From Gammaproteobacteria bacterium (lineage in GTDB: Bacteria > Pseudomonadota > Gammaproteobacteria > UBA9214), in the NCBI GenBank assembly GCA_030635865.1, contig DAOVYA010000038.1:1-9572 (forward strand): a stretch of 9,572 nt of DNA, in the 5' to 3' direction. The position numbers and the translations under genes were made by a program. Shown here piece by piece: positions 1-7,100 of the stretch. Position 1 is the stretch's first letter, and each line of letters begins with the position of its first letter. The notes beneath the pieces were generated by a model that saw nothing but the letters and a program-made list of their open reading frames with translations, was not told the origin of the DNA and searched no databases.

Positions 1-159
1 GAGCGCATCGGTTTTTTTAACCCGATTGCGACCGGTGGTGAGGAACGCTTGAGGATCGACACGGAGCGTACTGAATACTGGAACTCCAGGGGTGCGCAGT
101 TTTCAGCCCGTGTCGCACGTCTCCTGAAGGATTATCAGAAGGGTCAACAGGCGCAGTAA
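1..159 (+). CDS. rpsP: 30S ribosomal protein S16, C-terminal part (5' end outside window)
   Basis: Frame 1 is open from the window edge to TAA at 157-159 and encodes 52 residues beginning [10 protein letters not shown]. This matches the conserved middle of bacterial S16 (ERVGFFNPIA in E. coli). The protein ends in a basic [10 protein letters not shown] tail, so about 33 N-terminal residues are missing if the usual length of about 82 holds. S16 is a primary binding protein of the 30S subunit and acts in assembly of its 5' domain. It is the first gene of the classical rpsP-rimM-trmD-rplS operon, which continues directly here. Identification is firm because sequence and gene order agree. Confidence 0.96.
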   Translation, partial: ERIGFFNPIATGGEERLRIDTERTEYWNSRGAQFSARVARLLKDYQKGQQAQ

Positions 160-168
160 GTTTTTTGT

Positions 169-194
169 TTTCCGGTATGTAGCTTGCCCGGAAA
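169..194 (+). promoter_or_regulatory. Hairpin covering the rimM ribosome-binding site
   Basis: TTTCCGG (169-175) pairs perfectly with CCGGAAA (188-194) across a 12-nt loop. The right arm contains the only Shine-Dalgarno-like stretch (CGGAA) in front of the rimM ATG at 199, so the structure would hide it. In E. coli, RimM and TrmD are made in much smaller amounts than S16 and L19 from the same mRNA, partly through mRNA folding. A similar role here is an inference. Confidence 0.45.
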
Positions 195-198
195 TATA

Positions 199-723
199 AT
201 GGCAGCTGACAGGAATTCCACGGCAGACAGCCCGCTTGTGATGGGCAGAATTACCAGGCCTCACGGGATCAAGGGCTGGTTGAACATAGCCACGTATACT
301 GACCTGCCGGAAAATCTCCTCGAGTATCGGCCGTGGTATTTACACAGGCAGGGCCGCTGGCAAGCGGCAGAGCTTGTAAATGGACGACATCACGGGAAGG
401 GCCTGGTTGTGCAATTGGCGGGTTGTAATGACCGTGATGCGGCTGAGGCGCTGAAAGGGACCGAGATCGGGATCTACCGCGATCAGTTGCCCGAAAGCGA
501 TAACGATGAATATTACTGGAGTGACCTGGTGGGGTTACAGGTCATTACGCAAGACAACAGGGGGCTGGGCATAGTGGATCACCTGATCGAGACCGGTGCC
601 AATGACGTCCTGGTAGTAACAGGTGAACAGGAATACCTGGTTCCCTTTATACAGGGGCAGGTTGTAGAGGCAGTGGATCTGGAAGCCCGGGAAATACGGG
701 TTGACTGGGATCCGGATTACTAG
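199..723 (+). CDS. rimM: Ribosome maturation factor RimM
   Basis: This 174-residue protein (E. coli RimM is about 182) assists late maturation of the 30S head and binds S19. The N-terminal RimM domain carries the signature [11 protein letters not shown] at residues 16-26. The C-terminal PRC-barrel begins near [11 protein letters not shown] and ends with [20 protein letters not shown] and a DWDPDY tail. The reading frame is open back to TTG at 184, but ATG at 199 is preferred. It has CGGAA five to ten bases upstream, whereas the TTG has no ribosome-binding site. The gene follows rpsP by 39 bp and stops one base before the trmD ATG, so the two are probably translationally coupled. The hairpin at 169-194 would mask its ribosome-binding site. 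Confidence 0.95.
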   Translation: MAADRNSTADSPLVMGRITRPHGIKGWLNIATYTDLPENLLEYRPWYLHRQGRWQAAELVNGRHHGKGLVVQLAGCNDRDAAEALKGTEIGIYRDQLPESDNDEYYWSDLVGLQVITQDNRGLGIVDHLIETGANDVLVVTGEQEYLVPFIQGQVVEAVDLEAREIRVDWDPDY

Positions 724-724
724 G

Positions 725-1468
725 ATGCGTATTGATGTCGTTACCCTGTTTCCCGAAATGATTCGGGAAACCACTGGTTACGGTATTCAGGGGCGGGCAA
801 TTCAACGCGGCCTGCTTGAGCTTGGCATCTGGAATCCCAGGGACTACAGCAAGGACAGGCATGGCACTGTCGATGACCGGCCCTATGGCGGTGGCCCGGG
901 AATGGTTATGCAGGTGCAGCCTTTGCGGGCTGCAATCAGCGCAGCCCGTTCTGCAGGGGTTGCTGCACCGGTGGTTTTTCTATCACCACAGGGCCGCAGG
1001 TTTGACCAGCAGAAGGCACTCGAACTGGCCGGGCTGGAGCGATTGATCCTGGTGACCGGTCGCTACGAGGGAATTGATGAACGCATCATCGACATGGAAG
1101 TGGATGAGGAACTGTCAATTGGCGACTATGTATTGAGTGGTGGCGAGTTGCCGGCACTGGTGGTTATGGATGCCGTGACGCGTCTGTTACCCGGGGCGCT
1201 GGGTGATGAGGATTCGGCGCAGAATGATTCTTTCATGGATGGCATGCTGGATTACCCGCACTACACGCGGCCGGAGGAAACAGAGGGAAAACGGGTTCCG
1301 GATGTATTGCTCGGTGGTAACCACCGGTCGATTGACCGCTGGCGCAGGAAACAGGCGCTGGGAAGGACCTGGCAGAGGCGCCCTGATTTGCTTGAAGCCC
1401 TGCAGCTGGACGCGGAGCAGCAGGAATTATTGAACGAATTTATTAACGAATACGAACAGTGTGAATGA
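725..1468 (+). CDS. trmD: tRNA (guanine-N1-)-methyltransferase TrmD
   Basis: This 247-residue SPOUT-class methyltransferase forms m1G37 in tRNAs that read CNN-type codons, using S-adenosylmethionine, and so prevents +1 frameshifts. Visible family motifs are PYGGGPGM at residues 53-60, GRYEGIDER at 112-120 and the knot segment [11 protein letters not shown] at 131-141. R153 and D168 (in QNDSF) correspond to the catalytic pair R154/D169 of E. coli. The C-terminal domain has [10 protein letters not shown] and [19 protein letters not shown], which contact tRNA. The ATG at 725 is one base after the rimM stop. The frame extends upstream to TTG at 701, but that would lie inside rimM and add residues absent from the family. 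Length and motifs are typical and nothing is broken. Confidence 0.97.
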   Translation: MRIDVVTLFPEMIRETTGYGIQGRAIQRGLLELGIWNPRDYSKDRHGTVDDRPYGGGPGMVMQVQPLRAAISAARSAGVAAPVVFLSPQGRRFDQQKALELAGLERLILVTGRYEGIDERIIDMEVDEELSIGDYVLSGGELPALVVMDAVTRLLPGALGDEDSAQNDSFMDGMLDYPHYTRPEETEGKRVPDVLLGGNHRSIDRWRRKQALGRTWQRRPDLLEALQLDAEQQELLNEFINEYEQCE

Positions 1469-1484
1469 AACCGAGGATTGAGTC

Positions 1485-1829
1485 ATGGGTAACATCATCG
1501 AACAGATCGAGCAGGAACAGCTTAAAAAGGACATCCCGGATTTCAGTCCCGGTGATACGGTTGTAGTACAGGTCAAGGTAAAAGAGGGTAATCGCGAGCG
1601 GCTGCAGGCGTTTGAAGGTATTGTTATCGCCAAGCGTAACCGTGGCCTGAACTCGGCGTTTACCGTCCGCAAGATCTCGCATGGGGAAGGCGTGGAAAGG
1701 GTCTTTCAGACGCACAGCCCTGCAATCGGATCAATCAAGGTCAAACGCAAGGGCGATGTACGCCGTGCCAAGCTTTACTACCTGCGTGAGCTTTCCGGCA
1801 AGTCTGCACGGATCAAGGAAAAACTCTAG
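1485..1829 (+). CDS. rplS: 50S ribosomal protein L19
   Basis: This 114-residue protein (E. coli L19: 115) lies at the 30S-50S interface near bridge B8. Typical signatures are the N-terminal [20 protein letters not shown], then [20 protein letters not shown] and [20 protein letters not shown]. The basic C-terminus contains [29 protein letters not shown] ribosome-binding site about nine bases before the ATG is stronger than that of rimM, which fits the higher output expected for a ribosomal protein. It is the last gene of the rpsP operon, 16 bp after trmD and followed by a strong hairpin. Confidence 0.97.
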   Translation: MGNIIEQIEQEQLKKDIPDFSPGDTVVVQVKVKEGNRERLQAFEGIVIAKRNRGLNSAFTVRKISHGEGVERVFQTHSPAIGSIKVKRKGDVRRAKLYYLRELSGKSARIKEKL

Positions 1830-1857
1830 AAAAAGCCGTAAGCTGGATCTGCTGCTA

Positions 1858-1893
1858 CAATAACGGGTACCCGTAACCGGGTGCCCGTTATTG
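1858..1893 (+). terminator. Strong hairpin ending the rpsP-rimM-trmD-rplS operon
   Basis: A 15-bp stem (1858-1872 with 1879-1893) has a 6-nt loop GTAACC and a single G-U pair. It lies 29 bp after the rplS stop, where an operon terminator is expected. The following stretch CTTATAGGG is not a proper U-tract, so termination may be partial or Rho-assisted and could let the ogt-htpG pair receive read-through. Confidence 0.55.
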
Positions 1894-1906
1894 CTTATAG
1901 GGACAC

Positions 1907-1927
1907 ATGAACGATCATGGCCCATGA
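1907..1927 (+). promoter_or_regulatory. Possible 6-codon leader cistron coupled to ogt
   Basis: ATG at 1907, preceded by TAGGGA, opens a frame for MNDHGP that stops with TGA at 1925-1927. The stop overlaps the probable ogt start as ATGA. The ogt ATG itself has no Shine-Dalgarno sequence, so re-initiation from this mini-frame could supply its translation. This is seen only as an arrangement; function is inferred. Confidence 0.25.
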
Positions 1928-2478
1928 ATAAACCTGCAAACCAGTATTCACTTGTCATTGATTCGCCGCTTGGCAGGCTGGGCATCCTGATTCTCAATCA
2001 TCAGATCCATCGTATCGACTACCTGGCCGGTTCAGTGCGCCTGCGTGCAGCCTCCAGTGCTTTCGAACGCAGGGTCGTGCAGCAACTGGGAAACTATTTC
2101 GATCACCCGGGTGTGAACTTCACTGTGCCGTTTGAGTTGGCCGGTACCCCGTTCCAGCAGCGAGTCTGGATGGCATTGACGAAAATTCCGGCCGGAGAGA
2201 CCCTGACCTATGGTGAACTGGCGGACAAACTCGGCAGCGGCGCGCGGGCGGTCGGAAATGCCTGCAGGCACAACCCGGTTTCAATTCTCGTGCCCTGTCA
2301 CAGGGTCGTGGCTGCCAGCGGTATCGGTGGTTACTCCGGCAGTACCTCTGGCCCGGTACTGGATCGTAAACGCTGGCTGCTGGAGCATGAAAGTCAGTCC
2401 GTCCCGGCCTTGAAAAAGCCCGCCATGACCCCAGATAGTCAGTTACACCGGAAAAATCAGAGGAATATACCCGCATGA
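1924..2478 (+). CDS. ogt: Methylated-DNA--[protein]-cysteine S-methyltransferase (Ogt/MGMT type)
   Basis: This suicidal repair protein of 184 residues moves alkyl groups from O6-alkylguanine or O4-alkylthymine in DNA to its own cysteine. The active-site motif PCHRVV is at residues 124-129 with acceptor C125. It is preceded by the helix-turn-helix and recognition segment [20 protein letters not shown] (95-114) and followed by GIGGYSGS. The N-terminal third ([20 protein letters not shown]) is a short form of the RNase H-like domain. There is no Ada-type metal-binding domain, so it is a single-function Ogt-like enzyme. About 27 residues after WLLEHE form an unconserved-looking basic tail. Start ATG 1924 is chosen because the only upstream alternative, TTG 1891, lies inside the terminator stem. 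The stop overlaps the htpG start by four bases. Confidence 0.93.
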   Translation: MNKPANQYSLVIDSPLGRLGILILNHQIHRIDYLAGSVRLRAASSAFERRVVQQLGNYFDHPGVNFTVPFELAGTPFQQRVWMALTKIPAGETLTYGELADKLGSGARAVGNACRHNPVSILVPCHRVVAASGIGGYSGSTSGPVLDRKRWLLEHESQSVPALKKPAMTPDSQLHRKNQRNIPA

Positions 2479-4376
2479 CCGTTGATACCCAGAAAGAAAC
2501 GCTCGAATTCCAGACCGAGGTGAAGCAACTGCTTCAGCTCATGATCCACTCGCTCTACTCCAACAAGGAAATTTTCCTGCGTGAGCTGGTCTCAAATGGA
2601 TCGGATGCCTGTGACAAGCTGCGTTTTGAGGCGCTGGGGAATGACAGCCTGTACCAGGGCGATACCGGGCTGCGCATCCGGATCGATTTCGACAAGGAAG
2701 CACGCACGGTCACTGTCACCGATAGCGGCATCGGGATGACGCGTGACGAGGTGGTAGATAATATCGGCACCATCGCCAAGTCCGGTACCCGCCAGTTTTT
2801 CGAATCCCTCACCGGCGACCAGGCCAATGATACCCAGTTAATCGGGCAGTTTGGCGTGGGTTTTTATTCCAGCTTTATTGTTGCCGACAAGGTTACGCTG
2901 ACCACCCGCAAGGCCGGTCTCCCGGCTGAGCAGGGTGTGCGCTGGTCATCCGGCGGTGATGGCAGCTTTACCCTGGAAACGGTTGAACGGGAAACACGCG
3001 GGACAGAAGTAGTATTGCATTTTCATGAAGGTGAGGATGAGTTTCTCGATGGTTTCCGCTTGCGCAATATTATCCATAAATATTCCGATCATATCCCGCT
3101 GCCGATCGAGATGCTTGCCGAGAGTACCGGTGAGGAAGACAAGGAAGCCGCGGCAGAATACGAGACAGTGAACAAGGCCTCTGCACTGTGGACGCGTCCG
3201 CGCAAGGATGTGACTGAAGAGGAATACAAGGAATTCTATAAACATGTTGCACATGACTTTGAAGACCCGATGAACTGGGTGCACAGTCATGTAGAGGGCA
3301 ACCAGTCCTACAAGACCCTGTTCTATATTCCGGCGCGCGCGCCATTTGATTTATATGACCGTGACAGCCGTCATGGCATCAAGCTGTATGTGCGGCGCGT
3401 GTTTATCATGGACGATGCGGAGCAGTTGATGCCGTATTACCTGCGCTTCGTGCGCGGACTGGTGGATTCCGATGACCTGCCATTGAATGTCTCGCGCGAG
3501 ATCCTGCAACACAATAAACTGATTGACACCATCAAGGCCGGTTCGGTCAAGAAGGTGCTGGGACTGCTGGAGTCCATGGCGAAGGATGACAAGGAGGCCT
3601 ACGCAAGCTTCTGGGAACAGTTTGGCAAGGTCATGAAGGAAGGCCCGGGTGAGGACCATACCAACAGGGAGCGCATCGCAAAACTGCTACGCTTTTCCTC
3701 GACTCAAACCGACAGTGAAGAACAGACGGTTTCACTGGAGGATTACATCGGGCGCATGAAAGAGGGCCAGGAAAAGATCTATTTCATCACCGCCGACAGC
3801 TTTGCAGCGGCAAAGAACAGCCCGCATCTGCAGATCTTCCGCAGCAAGGGCATTGAGGTGTTATTACTGGCGGACCGCGTCGACGAATGGCTGGTTTCCC
3901 ATCTCAACGAATTCGATGGCAAGCCGCTGGCGTCCATTGCCAAGGGCGAACTGGATCTGGACAAGCTGGCAGACGAGGAAGAAAAGGAGGCCGCCAAAAA
4001 GAATGAAGACGAGTATGCCGATCTCGTCAAGCGTATGAAGGACGCACTCGCCGAGCGCGTCAATGAAGCGCGGGTCAGTCAGCGCCTGACGGATTCACCC
4101 TCCTGTCTGGTGATGGGTGAGCATGATATGGCCGTGCATATGCAGCACATGCTGAAACAGGCCGGCCACGATGTGCCGCCAAGCAAGCCCGACCTGGAAA
4201 TCAACCCGTCACATCCGCTGGTCAGTCGCTTGAAAGACGAGTCAGACGCTGCCCGGTTTGCGAGCTGGTCGAATGTGCTGCTGGACCAGGCCATGCTGAG
4301 CGAGGGCGGACAGCTTGATGACCCGGTGGCCTTTGTAAACCGGTTGAACGATTTGCTGCAGGAGATGATCAAGTAA
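2475..4376 (+). CDS. htpG: Molecular chaperone HtpG (bacterial Hsp90)
   Basis: This ATP-dependent cytosolic chaperone of 633 residues (E. coli HtpG: 624) remodels client proteins with DnaK. The GHKL ATPase domain shows [15 protein letters not shown] with the Mg-binding N41, the nucleotide-binding DSGIGM at 83-88, [10 protein letters not shown] at 96-105 and the lid motif [10 protein letters not shown] at 124-133. The middle domain contains [26 protein letters not shown] and the catalytic-arginine region [11 protein letters not shown]. The C-terminal dimerisation domain ends [11 protein letters not shown] lysine/glutamate-rich stretch ([20 protein letters not shown]) lies in the C-terminal third. 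AGAGGAA at about 2459-2465 is the ribosome-binding site. The start codon overlaps the ogt stop (ATGA), so the genes are likely cotranslated. No heat-shock promoter is obvious just upstream. The residue after N41 is Gly where Ala is commoner. Confidence 0.97.
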   Translation: MTVDTQKETLEFQTEVKQLLQLMIHSLYSNKEIFLRELVSNGSDACDKLRFEALGNDSLYQGDTGLRIRIDFDKEARTVTVTDSGIGMTRDEVVDNIGTIAKSGTRQFFESLTGDQANDTQLIGQFGVGFYSSFIVADKVTLTTRKAGLPAEQGVRWSSGGDGSFTLETVERETRGTEVVLHFHEGEDEFLDGFRLRNIIHKYSDHIPLPIEMLAESTGEEDKEAAAEYETVNKASALWTRPRKDVTEEEYKEFYKHVAHDFEDPMNWVHSHVEGNQSYKTLFYIPARAPFDLYDRDSRHGIKLYVRRVFIMDDAEQLMPYYLRFVRGLVDSDDLPLNVSREILQHNKLIDTIKAGSVKKVLGLLESMAKDDKEAYASFWEQFGKVMKEGPGEDHTNRERIAKLLRFSSTQTDSEEQTVSLEDYIGRMKEGQEKIYFITADSFAAAKNSPHLQIFRSKGIEVLLLADRVDEWLVSHLNEFDGKPLASIAKGELDLDKLADEEEKEAAKKNEDEYADLVKRMKDALAERVNEARVSQRLTDSPSCLVMGEHDMAVHMQHMLKQAGHDVPPSKPDLEINPSHPLVSRLKDESDAARFASWSNVLLDQAMLSEGGQLDDPVAFVNRLNDLLQEMIK

Positions 4377-4402
4377 TTAGCATCCATTTAATGCTGAAAT
4401 GT

Positions 4403-4559
4403 CTCGCGCAAAGGCGCAAAGGCGCCAAGAAAAACTTTATTCTTTAGGCATCTGTGAACTTTGTGGCAGAGGTATTTTTGATTTTTCTTCGCGTCTTCGC
4501 GTCTTTGCCTACAGGGACGTAGGTAAGGGGCGTGAGCAGGAGCGGAAGCTTTGCGCGAG
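4403..4559 (+). repeat. Short inverted-repeat element A (CGCAAAG family), 157 bp
   Basis: CTCGCGCAAAG (4403-4413) is matched exactly in inverted orientation by CTTTGCGCGAG (4549-4559). The left arm continues as three tandem 8-mers (GCGCAAAG, GCGCAAAG, GCGCCAAG; 4406-4429). The right side has three inverted-type 8-mers (CTTCGCGT, CTTCGCGT, CTTTGCCT; 4487-4510). Positions 4503-4555 are identical over 53 bp to 5459-5511 in element B. A short hairpin CCTAC/GTAGG lies inside this stretch (4508-4523). The element fills most of the htpG to oxidoreductase gap, has no coding content and resembles a non-autonomous MITE-like repeat. The open frame crossing it is incidental. Confidence 0.8.
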
Positions 4560-4602
4560 TTTGTATTTTTGTAAGGCAGTCTCCAGCGTTCCCGGGGTGA
4601 AC

Positions 4603-5244
4603 ATGACGGATTCCAGCAAACCAACTCTATTGGCCACCGTCTTCACCGACTATATCTGCCCGTTCTGTTATGTCGGTGACGTGCGTCTCGACCGTCTGCG
4701 GGAGCATTTTGATCTGAAGATCAACTGGTGTTTCCTTGAGATCCACCCGGAAACGCCTGTCGAGGGTATGGATACTTCCTGTCTGGGATATTCCGACCCC
4801 ATGTGGCAGCAAATGATGGATAACCTTTCCACAATGGCAAAAGAAGAAGGTATTCGCTTTCGTCCGCACGCTTTTACCACCAATTCACACAAGTCTTTAT
4901 TGCTGGCCGAGGCCACCAGGGAAGCGGGCGTTGATATTTTCTACAGCTTGCACCGCCGGCTGTTCGAGGCCTTTTTTACCGAGGGTCTGAATATCGGGGA
5001 TGAAGCCGTTCTGCGAGACATCGCACAACAAGCCGGTGTCCCGGATGAGGTTATCTCCAGTGCCTGGAGTGATTCGCGCCACGAACAGCGGTTGAAAGAC
5101 TACCTGGGCGCTGCACATGAGCTGGAAGTCACTGCCACGCCAACCGTTTTTTTCAGTCAGAAGAATCGCCTCAATGGCGCTCTGTCCTATGATACCTTCC
5201 TGAAGGCCGCCCGGGCCGGAGCTGAAGAACAGCAGGCCGGTTGA
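4603..5244 (+). CDS. FrnE/DsbA-family thiol oxidoreductase (cytoplasmic)
   Basis: This 213-residue thioredoxin-fold protein belongs to the DsbA / 2-hydroxychromene-2-carboxylate isomerase superfamily. The redox motif CPFC sits at residues 19-22 in FTDYICPFCYVGDVRLDRL. The cis-proline loop is VTATPTVFF, with P180 preceded by T179, and a helical insertion lies between. No signal peptide precedes the fold, so it should act in the cytoplasm, unlike periplasmic DsbA; FrnE-like members are linked to oxidative stress tolerance. The start is ATG 4603, five bases after CGGGG. The frame runs upstream to 4399, but that extension is translated repeat element A and is rejected. The gene is isolated between two related repeats and has no partner reductase nearby. 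The substrate cannot be predicted. Confidence 0.85.
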   Translation: MTDSSKPTLLATVFTDYICPFCYVGDVRLDRLREHFDLKINWCFLEIHPETPVEGMDTSCLGYSDPMWQQMMDNLSTMAKEEGIRFRPHAFTTNSHKSLLLAEATREAGVDIFYSLHRRLFEAFFTEGLNIGDEAVLRDIAQQAGVPDEVISSAWSDSRHEQRLKDYLGAAHELEVTATPTVFFSQKNRLNGALSYDTFLKAARAGAEEQQAG

Positions 5245-5267
5245 TTAGTAATTATCCAAAAAATAAA

Positions 5268-5517
5268 AACTCTCGCAAAGGCGCAAAAAAAGAAAATCTA
5301 AGGAACCTCTGATTAATTACCTCGCCGTCATCCCGGCGAATGCCGGGATCCAGAGATTTCAACGACATGGATTCCGGCCTGCGCCGGAATGACGAATAAA
5401 TCAGAGCTTCCCTAATATACATTTATATCAATAGTTTTTACCTTTGCGATCTTTGCGCCTTTGCCTACAGGGACGTAGGTAAGGGGCGTGAGCAGGAGCG
5501 GAAGCTTTGCGAGAGTT
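5268..5517 (+). repeat. Short inverted-repeat element B (CGCAAAG family), 250 bp, interrupted by a nested MITE
   Basis: AACTCTCGCAAAG (5268-5280) and CTTTGCGAGAGTT (5505-5517) are perfect 13-bp inverted termini. The right half (5459-5511) is identical over 53 bp to element A. The body is interrupted by a different repeat at about 5299-5414. Removing that insert leaves about 136 bp, close to the 157 bp of element A. Together with the nested insert it accounts for most of the 383-bp gene-free stretch 5245-5627; 5245-5267 is plain AT-rich sequence without visible signals. Confidence 0.8.
5299..5414 (+). mobile_element. MITE-like element nested in element B, with TA flanks
   Basis: The termini AGGAACCTCTGATTAAT (5301-5317) and the reverse complement of 5396-5412 (GGGAAGCTCTGATTTAT) agree at 14 of 17 positions. 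TA is present on both outer sides (5299-5300, 5413-5414), as for a TA target duplication. The core holds two hairpins: ATCCCGGC-GAAT-GCCGGGAT (5330-5349) and ATTCCGGC-CTGC-GCCGGAAT (5371-5390). The hairpins are themselves inverted copies of each other, with 4 mismatches in 27. It has no coding capacity. Cores of this CGTCAT-type are common dispersed repeats in proteobacteria; assignment to a transposase family is not possible here. Confidence 0.72.
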
Positions 5518-5627
5518 CTTTTTGGGGTGGAAGCTAATTACATTATCACCAGAAGCATCAGGTAACACAGAGCCGAGAGTGATAACCAGCTTTCATAAAT
5601 TATGCGGCTGGATTAAAGTCTTTACGT
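5518..5627 (+). other. Leader region in front of hslR
   Basis: These 110 bp lie between repeat B and the hslR start and must contain the hslR promoter unless transcription comes through the repeats. No convincing sigma-70 or heat-shock sigma-32 promoter pair can be seen, and no Shine-Dalgarno sequence lies before ATG 5628. Confidence 0.4.
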
Positions 5628-6026
5628 ATGAGCAGGGATTCAAATGAACAGGCATCCATGCGCGCCGACAAATGGCTCTGGGCTGCGCGATTCTATAAAA
5701 CCCGTCCATTGGCAACTGCCGCAGTTAACGGTGGCAAGGTTCACATCAACGGTGAACGGGTCAAGCCCGCGAAAAAACTGGCACCCGGTGATGCGCTGAC
5801 TATCCAGAAAGGCCCGTATACGTTTTCGATCACCGTCGAGCGAATATGCAAACAACGCCGGCAGGCAGAGGAGGCGCGTACCCTGTACTCTGAATCCGAG
5901 GATAGTGTGCAGGAAAGGCATGCCGTGTACAGGCAACGAAAACTGGAAGGACACAGCGCGAGACATCGTGAACGCCGCCCCGATAAAAGGGCACGACGTC
6001 ATATTCGCCAATTCAAGCAGCAATAG
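5628..6026 (+). CDS. hslR: Heat-shock protein 15 (S4-domain RNA-binding protein)
   Basis: This small basic protein of 132 residues (E. coli Hsp15: 133) binds free 50S subunits still carrying a nascent peptidyl-tRNA and helps recycle them after heat stress. The S4 RNA-binding fold covers roughly residues 11-70, with MRADKWLWAARFYKTRPLA and GGKVHINGERVKPAKKLAPG. The C-terminal half has the Hsp15 features ICKQRRQAEEARTLY and the arginine-rich RRPDKRARRHIRQFKQQ. ATG 5628 gives the family length but has no ribosome-binding site. ATG 5658 (residue 11) has CAGG five bases upstream and would start exactly at the S4 domain, so the start is uncertain. The Nudix gene follows six bases after the stop, implying one transcript. 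Confidence 0.92.
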   Translation: MSRDSNEQASMRADKWLWAARFYKTRPLATAAVNGGKVHINGERVKPAKKLAPGDALTIQKGPYTFSITVERICKQRRQAEEARTLYSESEDSVQERHAVYRQRKLEGHSARHRERRPDKRARRHIRQFKQQ

Positions 6027-6032
6027 GTCTTG

Positions 6033-6467
6033 ATGAGTAAGCCAGTCACGCCACTACTGACCGTTGATCTCATTATCGAGATGACCGATCGACCCGGACG
6101 CCCCATTGTACTGATCGAACGCAGGCATCCGCCGCATGGCCGGGCCTTGCCGGGAGGGTTTGTTGATGTCGGTGAATCCCTGGAAAATGCTGCAATCCGT
6201 GAAGCAAGGGAAGAGACCTCGCTGGATGTAAGACTTAAGCTGCTGCTGGGGAATTATTCCGACCCGGGCAGGGACTTCAGGGGGCATACTGTCAGTGCCG
6301 TGTACATCGCCGAGGCACAGGGCGAACCAGTGGCAGCGGATGATGCCAGCAACCTGGAACTGGTGAATCCGCGGGAATTGCCGCCGCTGGTGTTTGATCA
6401 CCCAGTCATCCTTGCGGATTACCTGGCTTATCTGGAGACAGGCAAGCTCACGCCACTACGCCAGTAA
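6033..6467 (+). CDS. Nudix hydrolase
   Basis: This 144-residue Nudix-fold enzyme cleaves a nucleoside diphosphate linked to another group. The Nudix box follows [11 protein letters not shown]-x5-E, seven residues, then REAREETSL. The glycine usually found near its end (EExG) is replaced by serine. All metal-binding glutamates (REAREE) are kept. The N-terminal [11 protein letters not shown] and the [14 protein letters not shown] segment resemble ADP-ribose pyrophosphatase or NUDT1-like housekeeping members, but the substrate cannot be read from sequence. ATG 6033 is preferred to the in-frame TTG at 6030. An AGG overlapping the hslR stop codon serves as ribosome-binding site, so translation is probably coupled to hslR. 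Confidence 0.88.
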   Translation: MSKPVTPLLTVDLIIEMTDRPGRPIVLIERRHPPHGRALPGGFVDVGESLENAAIREAREETSLDVRLKLLLGNYSDPGRDFRGHTVSAVYIAEAQGEPVAADDASNLELVNPRELPPLVFDHPVILADYLAYLETGKLTPLRQ

Positions 6468-6568
6468 TGTTAATGGTTGACAAGAATGTTTATAGTATTG
6501 CTGCTGACCATGAATACAGTATCAGCAACAAGTCCGTTCACTGTTGAACACCGGGAGCGCGCGGGGGT

Positions 6569-7012
6569 ATGGCTGAAATCAATCACAGGGTAGGGATTGC
6601 AGGGTCTGCTGAAGATATCTACAGCGCATTAACAACAGACGCCGGTCTCGCAGGGTGGTGGACAACCGATACCTCCGGTGCAGGCGAGGTCGGGTCGCTC
6701 ATCAGGTTCCGGTTTGATGGTGGTGGTCCGGATTTCGAAGTGGCGGAATTACAGGCTGGCCGGCTGGTACGCTGGAAGCATAGTGGTGAAATGCCCGATG
6801 CATGGATCGATACCGAGGTCATTTTTCTGTTACAGCGCGAGGGCCAGCAGACCTTTGTCCGTTTTACGCATGCCAACTGGAAGGCGCCGTCTGATTTCAT
6901 GGCGCACTGCAGTACCAAGTGGGCCGTGTTCCTGCTGAGTCTCAAGGAGTACATTGAAACCGGCACAGGCAGGCCGTTCCCCAACGATGTCCACATCGAT
7001 CATTCCGGGTAG
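6569..7012 (+). CDS. SRPBCC (START-like) protein of the AHSA1/polyketide-cyclase type
   Basis: This 147-residue protein has the single-domain START/Bet v1-like fold. The N-terminal strand and helix INHRVGIAGSAEDIYSALTT are followed by GLAGWWTTDTSGAGEVGS, the characteristic AHSA1 turn. Further on come a hydrophobic-cavity strand LVRWKHSGEMPDAWIDTEV, then TFVRFTHANWKA and the C-terminal helix STKWAVFLLSLKEYIETGTG. Such proteins bind small hydrophobic ligands. The AHSA1 name comes from the Hsp90 co-chaperone Aha1, but bacterial single-domain members are not known in general to act on HtpG. A GGGGG run directly before the ATG is the ribosome-binding site. It stands alone, 101 bp after the Nudix gene and 88 bp before the MoxR gene. 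The ligand is unknown. Confidence 0.82.
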   Translation: MAEINHRVGIAGSAEDIYSALTTDAGLAGWWTTDTSGAGEVGSLIRFRFDGGGPDFEVAELQAGRLVRWKHSGEMPDAWIDTEVIFLLQREGQQTFVRFTHANWKAPSDFMAHCSTKWAVFLLSLKEYIETGTGRPFPNDVHIDHSG

Positions 7013-7022
7013 CCGGGCACAT

Positions 7023-7051
7023 TTACTGATTTTCGATGCTAAAGTCAGTAA
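7023..7051 (+). terminator. Possible weak terminator after the SRPBCC gene
   Basis: An 11-bp AT-rich stem (7023-7033 with 7041-7051, one G-U pair) has a 7-nt loop. It is followed 13 bases later by seven T residues (7065-7071). The gap between stem and T-run is larger than in a standard intrinsic terminator, so the call is tentative. Confidence 0.33.
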
Positions 7052-7100
7052 GATTCGTCTCCTGTTTTTTTAAATAGACGACACACCTCAAGGGAACCCC

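Noticed and set aside
1891..1923. TTG start for ogt at 1891
   Set aside because: The TTG lies in the right arm of the terminator stem, and the extra eleven residues do not look like part of the domain.
3779..4387. Long minus-strand open frames opposite htpG
   Set aside because: They are antisense shadows with serine-rich, low-complexity translations and no recognisable domain.
4399..4602. In-frame extension of the oxidoreductase with a CELCGRG zinc-ribbon-like stretch
   Set aside because: It is translated repeat element A. The same DNA occurs non-coding at 5459-5511, and the thioredoxin fold begins properly after ATG 4603, which has its own ribosome-binding site.
6477..6505. TTGACA at 6477-6482 as a -35 box with TATAGT at 6491
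   Set aside because: The spacing is only 8 bases, and nothing resembling a -10 box lies at 16-18 bases.
7037..7045. TGCTAAAGT as an extended -10 box for the MoxR gene
   Set aside because: No -35 element at suitable spacing, and the bases are part of a hairpin; too weak to annotate.
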